Shown piece by piece: positions 41,601 to 53,600 of a DNA stretch of 64,000 bases (position 1 is its first letter; every line of letters starts with the position of its first letter). The DNA is taken from contig CM064495.1 of NCBI GenBank assembly GCA_032716605.1, positions 48,779,320 through 48,843,319 of the forward strand, written 5' to 3'. This DNA is from Paralithodes platypus. Its lineage: Eukaryota > Arthropoda > Malacostraca > Decapoda > Lithodidae. A program made the position numbers and the translations under genes. The notes under the pieces are model-generated. The model made no database searches and was not told the DNA's origin. It saw only the letters and a program-made list of their open reading frames with translations.

Positions 41601-44600
41601 CCTGGCTATAAACTGGGCCAGTTATCTTTCCATAACAATTGGTTGATTTGTTTCGGTTATCAAATTGTGCAGTACCATAACATTTGACCGACTTCAATAT
41701 GGCACCTCTGTTGGCCCAGACTATGCGGAAGCTTGACTCATTCATGACCAGGGCCTTGCCTATGACGGAGTTCCCTTCTCCTCTTGATGATCTCCAGCTT
41801 GGTCTGGTGGGATATGTTACTCCTTTTACCTCGAGGCATGGCTAGGCAGGCTAAAATGAACCGTAAAATAGGGGAACAAAAACTTGTTTTCACAGATGTG
41901 AAACTATGACAGAAGCAGGAAGGAAGGCGTATCCCACAATCCCGCCAATCAGGACGCTGATACATCACTGTGCCGGGTGACATCACAGCCAATGGTGCAG
42001 CTTCCCTCGCATTAATGGGAGGTGGGTCGCGTAAGTGGAAGTTTTTACGGATTTCCTTCACTTTCTATCTCCGATTCGCGAAAATGGGATAACCCTCGCA
42101 TAAATGGAATCTGTCAGGTTTTGGACCGCCCCTCGTGTAATTGGAGGATCGCATGAATGGAACACACGCAAGTGGAGGAGTGACTGTAGTAGAAATCTTA
42201 ATAGTAGCCTATATGGGATACAGTACAGTATATGAAAATATAAGAGATAAGCTGAAAGTTGTTGTTGTTGTTGTTGTTCCCCAAGCTGCCTGGCCGAACA
42301 GCCCCAAGTCCACGAGCAAGGCCAAGGCCATAACCGAGCACCCCCACAGAACCCTCCCTGCCGACCACAATAAAGCCTGGGTGACCGAAGCCACTCCATG
42401 GCGGGGAGCTGAGGAGGGTGCGGAAATGCCCAGGAAACCAAAGACCCACCCAGGGCCCTGTGCCCCTCAGCAATTATGAAGAGAAAGTTGAGGGGCAAAG
42501 GAAAAATGTGACGCTTTGGCTTCCAATCTTGGTAGAATGGGAGGTCAATCCACGGAAGAGACGTCGTCACTTGAGATCTAGAAAATATATAAGTAAAAGG
42601 AACAGTCAGAGTAAGCTATGGGTATGGCAGAGATCGCTCAGTTCTCACTCTGATAGACCAGCCCATCACCACATGACTAGAACCCAATCCTCTTGGCATC
42701 AGCTAGGAAAGGCCCTAGAAAGCCGCCTTTGGCGGAGGGATAGCTCACCTATTTCAACCCCTTTTGGGGTTGGGCACCCGCCTGAAAGTAGGTACAAAAA
42801 GTGTTCTCAGATTGCTTGGTCATATGACAGGAATGAAAAGAATGATATATAATATGGATGGGCCTGAACTGAAAGGTAATTACTGGAGTGGAAAACCAAG
42901 CAATGACATTCTGATTTTGGTAATTTAAAGAGTGGAAAACCAAGCAAAGTCGTTCTGATTTTGGTATTTTAAAAGTGAAAAAACAAGCAATAACATTCTG
43001 ATTTTGGTAATTTATTGCAATGTCCATTGATGGAAATGAATGAAGGTATGAACCCGTTCAGTACCAGTGACGGTAGATAAATCACTCCCCCGTCCCAGCA
43101 ACGGCTGCCAGCCGTCAGTAATATACGATCCTTGTAACTGCCAGTATCAGGCAGTATCTAGTACCACAAGCACAAGGCGGGTGCCCAACCCCGAAAGGGG
43201 TTGAAATAGGGGAGCTATCCCCCCGGCAAAGGCGGCTTTCTAGGGCCTTTCCTAGCTGATGCTGAGAGGATTGGGTTCTAGTCATGTGGTGATGGGCTGG
43301 TCTATCAGAGTGAAAATTGAGCGATCTCTGCCATACCCATAGCTTACTCTGACTGTTCCTTTAACTTATATATTTTCTAGATCTCAAGTGACGGCGTCTT
43401 TTCCGTGGATTGACCTCCCGATCTACCAAGATTGGAAGCCAAAGCGTCACATTTTTCCTTTGCCCCTCAACTTTCTCTTCATAATTGCTGAGGGGCACAG
43501 GGCCCTGGGTGGGTCTTTGGTTTCCCGGGTGTTTCCGCACCCTCCTCAGCTCCCCGCCATGGAGTGGCTTCGGTCACCCAGGCTTTATTGTGGTCGGCAG
43601 GGAGGGTTCTGTTGGGGTGCTCAGTTATGGCCTTGGCCTTGCTCGGGGCTTTGGGGCTGTTCGGCCAGGCAGCTTGGGGAACAACAACAACAACCTAGTA
43701 CAGTACCACAATGTTTGAGCACTGCAAGACCTTGGCAACACTTCTCAACTTATATCGTAGCGCCCACATGCTGGGAGAGGCAGTATTCCTCCATCTTTTG
43801 AGGTGGGAGGTTGTTGTATCTTGCCTCTGAAGCCATTTTGGCCACATTGCTTGGGACTGGGGGGTACATTTATGCTAGTATGGTACAGTAGGGGTTAAGG
43901 GGACCGGCCGCTTTTTAGGCTTAAAAAGATAAAAATCCTGAAAATACTATTAGGTGTTAAAATGTGTTTATTCAACATCCCTTCATAAAACAGTGAAATG
44001 TTATTAGTGAAAACCCATTGGATTTTTTTGTTTTTTTTCCCAAACTTTTCCTGCATTTCTAAAAACGTTATATAGCAAACTTTGAAATTGACAGGCTCAG
44101 TAACTACTGGTCGTACAAGGATCGTACATATATATATAAATGGAAAGAGCGTAAAATATTCTACAACCTCCCAAAAGCTGGATCTTCTACTCTGCCGTGT
44201 TCCTGCGTAAAATATTGCAAGCCAAAAAAAACAAAATTTTTTTTTTACCCAATTACCTTAGACGTTCACATGTTTTTCTCAATGCCCGTTTTGTCGCACT
44301 TTGGGATCAAATAATTAATGTATTATTGGGCCTCTAGGAATGTTTTATATACCATTGGAAAGTGCGTGAAATGCTCTATAAAGCTCGACGCCTTTTTTTA
44401 AATTTGAGACACAGCCCCTTGGCATATGTAGCAAACCATTGAGTATAAAATGATTACCTAATTTCCGAGTCACCTAATTCCGCAATTAGATAAAAACAAA
44501 ACAAAAAAGTGGATCAAGAGAGTTGTAAAGCCACCTGTCCTGAGTTGTCTGATCCCTCTGAAAATATTATACAGTGCTTGGGTTTCGAATTATTCGACTT

Positions 44601-47600
44601 CCAATTTTTTTTCGAGCTAATTTCCACCCTAATTCAGGAACTAATTGACCTAAAATAAAAAAATAAATTAACAAAAAATCCTTGTTACATCATCCTCTAT
44701 ACGTGTGCGAAATCTCATTGAAATTGGACGAAGTTCAGTGACACCCCCTATTAAAAAGCGGCCGGTCCCCTGAAGGGAAAGTTCATAAACTTTCATCCAT
44801 TTTAGAAAGCCAGGAACAGAACACAAATATATATAAATATATTCATAATAAATGTAATTAGATAAAATCAATATACAAAAATTTCACACATCTACTGTAG
44901 GTCGCCTAGGAGAAGACCCAGAGACCGAGGCCTATTTGGGGTCCTCAGCAAAGACTCCCAGGTCCTAGAGCACCCGGAGATGTTCCCACGGTATAGTAAC
45001 ATAGAAGGTAGACGCACCGAATTATTGAACTCATATACATAAAGGCTTCTAAAAAGCACTAAACAGACTTTTATGAATTATTTTTATTTTGTGACTTCAT
45101 GCTCAACCATGGTACCGTCATAATATAAGATATAATTGTCAGAATAACGTTGATTATTCTATAAGCGAATATTTAGTGAAATATTCGTATACCATCGTTT
45201 GTCGACATAGGCTCCGCTATAGTGATCTCTCTGGCCGTCAGAGGGCACCACCGTCCGTTCTTCTCCCCCCATTTCGCTTCGTAGAAATCTATGTTCCCTC
45301 TAGCTGGCCATATATTTATACAAATCATCTCTCCACATCCCCTAGGCCTTCATACACCCTCACACGCCATCACTGGGTGAAAGTTGATGAGTGTCAGAGG
45401 CAAACTACGTGAATTTAAAGGAAGTTAAGCAAGGGATAAACGAGAATCCGTTTAGGCCTACCTTTTCTCCCGACCGACGAATCGAATATCACCAACACCT
45501 TCGAAATATCTCTTCATATAAACTACACATATATCAAATAACAATGCTAACATGTAGCTTGGGTCCTATTACAATAATATTATCGATATCAATCGACATT
45601 ACTCTACATATTATGTAATTGGGTCGACAAAAATATCATCGCATTTCCGCGGTAAAGTTTGAAGCGACGTCGGCTATATACTACCTCATAGCCGTATATA
45701 TATTCTTCAAATGCAAAAAATAACAACTTTAGCAAATAGACTAGGGTCCTGTCACACTATATATGTACAGTATATGTTTATCCATGTCACTTTACATTTT
45801 CGGTGGAAAACGCAATATACTGATACTGTTAGAACACCATATTTAGCTTGAGAGACGGTACAAGAGTCATTCAGTGACGTCACGGAGGCCCAAACAAGTG
45901 ACTGTCGTGGTTCATGCGCCTACCTCCTTATGTTACTATACCGTGGATGTTCCGGTCTCAGATATAATATAGGCCTATTACTATGCGAATAAAATAATAC
46001 ATGAATCAGAAGAAAATGAGAACTAACCTGGAATAATAATAAAGCACCATTTGAGGAGAAGCACTTTACTGACATTTCACAAACAGCTTCTTCAGGTCAT
46101 TAACACATACTAAAACTCCTGAAAAAGCTATTTACAAAACATCAATAACTTGCTCCTTCTCCTATGTTGTTTTTATTAATTCAGTGAGCAATTCGGACTT
46201 GATATTAACAAAACTGACCTGGTGACAGATATAGAGAGCCCAGCTAGGTGGTCCTCCAGTTCTCCTGGCAGCTTCCTGTAGGTCATGGTCTGCGTGCCTC
46301 CACCACCTTTGGGCTTCACGACGATCTCCCCGACTACTTGATGATCTGCTCCAGTATTCGCCAGTGAAAGATCTTCTGTTGTCCCTGGTATTACTTCCCT
46401 CATTTTGGTATGAACTGCCGCTTGCTCTACTATCATACCTTTCACGAGAGCGACCAAAATTTTCCCAGTACCATGCCGAGGGACGTCTGAAGGTGCGAGA
46501 ATACGCTTGGCTTGGGTCCGGTGAAGCGTTAGACATTTGTTCCTCATCATCTACAGTCTCTCCACGTTCCAGTCGGCCCACGATGGACTGCAGGTATTGG
46601 AAGAGTCGTGTGCACAGTTCCACTTGCTCTGGATTCTTGTCTGGGTGCCACTTGAGCCACAGTCGTCGTAGCAGGTGACGCCTCTCCATGTCATCCTTCA
46701 CCTGCCAAATCTCTTTCACTCGGATTCTAATTATTTTCATTTGTTCCTTTTCTGAAACTACTTTCTCTTCACTTTTCAGTCGAGGTTCACTGGATGGTAA
46801 TAATGAATTAGTTGACTTTCTTGCAAATTTATACAACTGATGTGCCTTGACTTGAATTATAGATTTTGGGTCTTCATCAATCTGAACCTCATAAACATCC
46901 ATCATACAACTAGCTGGACTCGGGAGTAGAAGTCGGCAAACCTTGACAATAATGAATATATTGTCAACTTCATCATCATCACCATCATCCTTGACATCTT
47001 CAGGAATATTATCCTTATTCTGGATTTCTTCATCTCCATCATTCACACAACCATATTTCTTCAAACACACAAGCTCACCATCAAGGAACTTTCCAAATGC
47101 ATTGTCAAGAAGATGAAGGAAGCATACGTCTAGGTAAGAACCGATGTCCACACTGTAGAGTTGGTAGTTACTGGAGCTCTGGTCTTTGTAATCCTTTATA
47201 TTTTGACTATCCAGTAATTTGTGTATGTCGTTAGGCTTCATAATGCAGGAAGAGATTGTAGAGAGTGTGCTCATAATTTCAGCTTCATTAATAGCTAAAA
47301 GGATCCTAAGCATCTCATTGACTGCCAAGTGGATGGTATGACTTGCAATTATCTCAGGAAGGTAGAGATAAAAACTTTTTGTTGCACTATTTGTATTATC
47401 TTGTATGTGATACAGCTTTATTTTGGGGGGGAAGTCACAGCCATGTAGCGTCCGAGTGATCTTGATAGTTTTAATCTGCTTTACATGTACTTGTTTCAGA
47501 CTGGCTAATATTTCCTGCTTCTCAGTGTCTGTCAACCCAAGAGCATCTCTTACTTTGAAGTGATTAATCACTCTCAATATTGCTGTCTGAAAAGATTGAC

Positions 47601-50600
47601 AACTTAACACCTCTTTCAGCTGGAGGAATATTGGAGTATGCCTACAAAGTTCTTCTCCATCAGACACAAGTTCTTCTTGAACAATATCAGACAGGAACTT
47701 GGGCTGCATTTTCTTAGGAAGGTGTTTCACAAATTTTCCATTATCCTTGTCGATTTTTAAAGCTTTGAATCCTAGAAAAAGAGGTTCTTGTATTTTATCT
47801 TGAGCGACTTCCAATAGCTCCTGGTTATCTGCCACCAACATTTTGGAGGAATCATGCATTGTGCGGTCCACAGTTGGAAGGTACAGTATGTCAACACTAA
47901 GCTTGTCAAGTTCATCTTCATGTTTCAGCATTCCATTCAAGGCCAAAGTGACCTTATTAATTTCATCTGGATTAAGTTTCTGTCCCTGACTAGCACTGTA
48001 AACTCGCTTTAGAACTTCTGCATAGGTATCACAGTTGGGGTTCTTTTGCATCCCTAAGCTCTTGAAAGTACAAAAATATTTACCAAACAGGGATGGTGCT
48101 TTATAGAGGTAAGGAAGAATTTCTTTCTCCAGGTGTTCCACTACTAACTTTGCCGAGACAAGTGCCCTATGATTGATTAAATAAATCAATGGGATTTCAT
48201 CATCTAGGTTGTTGATAAAAGTGTTGAAGCGAAGATATTCATAGATTTCCTCCATCACTGGTTCTAACTCTTCGGCCACCAACGTTTTACCTTGCAAAGT
48301 CTGACACAAGGTAGTGATGTGCTTTATAACTAGGTCATTTGGGGCAGTTTCTGCAACATGCAACTTTGCCTTTAACTGTGCATTTAATTTTGTTGCACAC
48401 TCAGGAAGAAGGCTGGCAGCTGACCACAGTAGTTTTCCAAACTTAAAGTGAACACTCTTGGAAAAGCTTACCAAACCTGATGCGGTCTTGAAATGAGGTA
48501 CTACTTTCTCCAATTGTTCAAGATTTTTGACTTTAGACGGGATCAAAAATTCTATGTCCCGGATAGAATCTGAAAATCCTATATGCAGATAATCCACTAG
48601 CATTCTGGATTTGTTTTTAATTTCATGGTCATCCACTTTTAATGACTTGGCAAACTCGACATACTTTTCACATGTTACTTCATGGATCATGCCAGCCAGT
48701 TTCAGGAGGGGTATCCAACTTGGGTCAGACCATTCATCCGGCATATTGGACACTTTCATAATTTGGAACAGAGGGTGTGATGCATCATAGAATTTTTCAG
48801 CTGTTTCAAGATTTCCATTCAGATTAAGAAATTTTGTTCTTCTGAGAACTGACACAACTTTCCTTTGACTTTCATTCCAGAACTGTTGATTTGTCCCATA
48901 ATTAGGCAATGACTGCATTATCAAAGTCTTCATGTAATTAATCCTGAAGTCTTCATCAAAATGGTGTAGATTTGGCAATATAAACTGTGCATAAATATCC
49001 AAGTTGTCTGTAAGCATAGTCTCATCAATGTACTTGTACAGAGCATATATATCTGATGCCACAGATCTGTTTAATATTGCAAAATTGTTATCACATGCAA
49101 GTTTATTCATGCTGCATAGGTCGATAGCTCTTGGTAATATCAACCTCTTTCCTTCTAATGAACAGTTCTGGCCAGCTATATCAGTGAAGATGTCAAGTGC
49201 AGCTATCTTGGCTCTACTAAGACTATGACTCTGACAGTGCTTGCCTAGGTACTCAAGGATATCTGAGGCTGATTTTTGTCTTTGTCTGCAGTGTTCTGTG
49301 GTGGGATCATCATTTGCTAAATAGTCTCTAATTTCATTATTGTAGAAGCACAATATCTTTAACACTGCTTGCGGGTTTTCCTTTGTGGCAGCCAGCTCTA
49401 TCTCTTCTTTTACAATATCGTGAATCAAGGCTGGCTGTGGAATTGGTATGCTTCTAAATGCTGAGTCCTGTGCAAAACCTTTCATGTTCATTACTCTCCA
49501 AGCATTATTTATAGGAATTAGGTGTACTGTGTTTTCAACAGTGATGGGATAAATGGCCCAATTTCCCAAAGTTTGAAGAATCTGTGTCTTACCTGACCAT
49601 GATGTAGAGATAAACTGCCACAACTGTTTTATCCACTCTTTGTTGGGAATCCAAGGTTTTATCCACTCTTTGTTGGGAATCCAAGGTTTTATCCACTCTT
49701 TGTTGAGAGTAGAAAACACGTGGACAGGAATCATAGCATCTGGACATTGATATGAAAAGTCAAGAACAGAGGATAGGCGATCACTTAGGTCCTTTAAATT
49801 AAAATCCTTCAGAACATTTGAGTGTTGAAAATCTGAGTTATTCTGAATATCTGATACCAAGATTTCTGCCACAAACTCCTTTCCATTTTTTGGCAGCAAG
49901 AAACAATATGACGTGATGAAAACAGGTTCTTGCTCAGAGAAACACCTCAGCACATTGTCATTTGTCAACAGCAAAGGAAGGTTTGGTATATAGTCTTTGA
50001 AACCCTTTTTAATAGTTACATAGGATAGAATATTCTTTATGTTCTTTGAATTTAAGAAAGGAGTCTGATCAACCGTTTGTTGTAAATGTGGCTTACATTT
50101 GTCTGGGAAATCCTCATTACAGGAAGATAAGAAGATCAAAGCATTATCTGGAGTAAGCAAGGGGTATTCATAATTTTCATCAGCCTTGTACATTCTCCGA
50201 TACATTTCACTGTTGCCAATTTTCATACCAAGCCGCCTAAATGTATCTTCAACATTGGTATTGGATTGGTCAGAGTCTTCAACATTGGTAGTGGACTGGT
50301 CAGAGAAATGAACTGGGAAATGACTACCAGACTCTCGGAAAGCATGCCACTCCAAGATCCCATCTCTAGCTCTCTGCCTTCTCCCTTGATGCATGTCACT
50401 TGCAGGAATAAATACATCAAAGAAAAACACCTGATGATCTTTTACATACTCATAAAACCATGTTGTAAATTTTTTCCAAATGAGTGAACTTGCATCTTCA
50501 ATTCTTGGTAAGTTCTTGTAGAATGATGCAATCTTATGTTGGAACTCATTCTCCTTCATGCTTTTAGGATCGTCCTTGGTTACAGGAAAGATTGTTGTCC

Positions 50601-53600
50601 TACATATGTCTAAAGCATGAATAGTTGCTGGAACAAGCACTTCCTTCACAAGCCACTTATTCCACTCGCTCTTAGCATCCCCAGATCCTGCCCACATACC
50701 TCTGCGGGATGAAGCAAGAGCAAAGTGTCCATTGATGCTGAAAGGGAGACCCGAGGTGACTGAGTCTGGCAATGGTAGATAGCACGAGGTTGTAAATATC
50801 TCTGAAGTTGGAGGAGGATTTGCTTCCAATAGAACTGCAACACCAACATGGGGCTTTAGCTGGAGGTTTCCACTATCAAAAGTCTCTTTAACAATTCTAG
50901 GAACAGTAACCTCACGCTCAGCTCCTAACTGTTGCACGACACACCACCGACTTTCTTGTTCTCTGCTGTCTCTGATAGTCATTTCATATTCTTCTCTCTC
51001 CATATTAAGTGCATACAATTTTTTTCTCTCATCAGTGTTCTCTTTTGCCATGCATTTTAGATTTTGCAATGTGCCCACTTTTTTGGAAATGGATGACTCA
51101 ACAGAATACTCAGGGATGCACTGACCTGATTCATTTACCTTATATACTGATATTTTCTGTACATTTCTCAAGAAAAGAAGAGACTTACACATTGTTTTCT
51201 GAAATCTCTGTAGCATTGCCTCAACCTTTTCAACTGTCATAACTTCATCTGATATAAGAGAAGTGGCAGAAGTTGGTAAGCCCTCCTCTTCTAGCATTGC
51301 AGTCTCTTGTAGCATGGCAGAAGTTCTCAGTGGTAAGCGGAATATAGTACCCTCCCCTTGTAGCAATTCCTTTTCTAAGTATCCAATAAAGGAATCAGGG
51401 TGATCTTTCTTCAAATTTTCTAGGTTAACTAACTGAATTCCAGGTATCTCCCGAGTAGCCCATGGATCATAGCGACAGTGTGGGTCAAACATACACAATG
51501 TTTCCCCATAGGGTACCTCTGGGCCTTTTGTAAGGAATGAAGGAGCATCAGTTAAGTGGTAGACTGCGTTAAACCCAATACCATATTGTCCTGTACTGTC
51601 AGGATCTTTCTTTTTACTGCTGTTTCCAAGGTTCTGGATACTTTCTAGATCCTCTGCTGTGAAGCCTTTGTTGTTGTACACCAAAAGTGCAGGGCCTTGC
51701 AAGGGTACCCATTGCTTGTCAATTAGATGTTCCCTCGGAAGTTGTCTGGGGTCCTGAATGAAGGCAATTTCAGTAGCACCAGCATCATCAGCATTTTGTA
51801 GCATTTCCTTCATAATCCCTTCATCACAGGGATATTCCTCAAGGATGTTCTTCAGCCGAACAGTAAGTGGTTCATTCTGCCCAAAATGCATTCTATTAGA
51901 TGACTCCTCTAGCCTCTTTCTAGTCTTTGATGTTATGCCAAGCCACTTTATCATTTCCCCTGAAATACTAATACATTTATGTAGGCAGATATATTTACCA
52001 GAGCTCAGCTTTTCCCCATCATCTATGCACAGTTTACCAATCGGTTGTAATTGCCCTGTGGCATCTGGCAAATGAATGGATGAAACTGATGACTGGCACT
52101 TCAGAGGGTCCCTCTTCCACACATCAAACAGCACGCCAAGGAGGCTCGACATCTTTGACACTTCATCATTACTCATTTTTTTGTTTCTAAATACATCTTG
52201 CTTTTTAAGGATGGCTTCCATTACTACATGGAATGTGTAGTTTCCTTTAATGTCCAGGGCCTTCATCAATTTGGTGTACTTATCCAGCCCCTCCATTGAT
52301 GCTGAAAACAAGTCAGGGGTACAGTCAGTATTACTTGAGATTGCAAATAACTCAGCAGCTACGAAACCATGCTGTGTCCAGAGAACCTTCTTCTTCCTTA
52401 GGCCTTCGTCCAAACAATCAGGTTTTCTGCCCAGTAGTAATTCAAGGATGTTATATATAGCATGGCAATTCTCCCTCAAGCGACTGTTTTCCAGAGAAGA
52501 TAAAGCAAAGAGCGAGAGTTGATGAAGAACCGACTCGACTGGCAAATCTAACGGATCAACCAGGACACCAAGTTTCTTCAGAGTCGAGGCTTTAATTTTG
52601 TATGTGGATTTACCCCTAAAGTAGTCTAAAACCAGATATGTACTTCCAACTATCATCTTGAACTTTGTGTGGCTCAACTGAGAAGGGCAGACAAATGAAA
52701 TGGACTTACAAGTGCAGTCCGAGTGGGCACTACACAACATTACTTCCTTATCTGGGATTTTATCACCTTGCCAAGCATACGGCCAGTCATTAGGCTTGCC
52801 CATGACAGGTAAAAATGTTATCCCTCTGACATCACTGGCAATTTTATTTTGCTCTTCAGCTTCTTGTGCTTCCATGTAAAGTAAGATTTCCTTTGATCTA
52901 GTAATGGCGCATTCTGGGCAGGACAGTTGAGCAACACTTCTGGCTCGTTCACTGACCCACTCGACTGGAATACTGCTGCTCTTCATTCCTATATCCAGGA
53001 GGGTGGCCTTTCTTAGTGTGGAAGAAGTGAAAACTGCCTTTGGAAATCTTTCATCATTTTCGTTGTACATTGTTGCCACTTTACTCTTTGGATCAATCAG
53101 TTCTACTGGAGCTCTTAGTTTCCCATGGGGCTCTGAGGGAATACAGGTTACACTCCCAATCTCTTCCAAACATTGGTGAGATGTGTCGATGAGATGCAAT
53201 GTAAGTTTATCTCTTGAATCTGCTACAATGACCTCCTTCGATACATTGGGGATAAAATAGTTCTGGTAAAACTGATCTTTGCTAATACAGAATTTCATTA
53301 TACATTCATTCTTGGATTTGAAACCTGCCAGGATCTTGGGTGGGAGCTCAATTATGTGTTTGTCACTAGTCATACCAAGAATCTTCTCCATGTAAGCAAA
53401 GGCTGTTTTGCCAATGTCTTTCAGATTGTATAAAGAATCCTCCAAGAAGAAACATTGAGATATTGGATACCAACCACTCTTGCTCAGGAACAATTTCTTG
53501 TCTTCTTCAACAATGGTGTTGTAGAAAGACTGCACAAGTTTGTTCATGAGATCATCATTGCCATCTGATGCAAGGGGCCACAATACATGGTAAGGTGTGT

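Larger units (their letters stand above)
38898..42189 (-). mobile_element. Tigger (pogo-type) DNA transposon, interrupted by an RTE LINE
   Basis: The left end ACAGTCGATCCTCCGCTTACG (38896-38916) and the inverse of the right end (ACAGTCACTCCTCCACTTGCG, near 42189) are Tigger-type terminal repeats beginning CAGTC. A TA flank is visible at the right end. Transposase remnants read on the minus strand from 41839 (MPRGKRSNISHQTKLEIIKR) through NESSFRIVWANRGAI and YNIDETGLN to GRKQDESRFTIMFTCNMS and NSWMTSLI. Much of the DNA-binding domain and the C-terminus are deleted. An RTE LINE occupies about 38990-41200. Confidence 0.8.

Noticed and set aside
45176..45618. Two small genes on the plus strand
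   Set aside because: They lie inside the 949-bp transposon with terminal repeats, overlap each other and have no recognisable domain.
46162..46218. C-terminal end of the giant sacsin frame reading through to a stop at 46162
   Set aside because: A strong donor CAG|GTCAGT sits at 46219/46218 and the rest of the HEPN domain is found in frame at 38672-38397.
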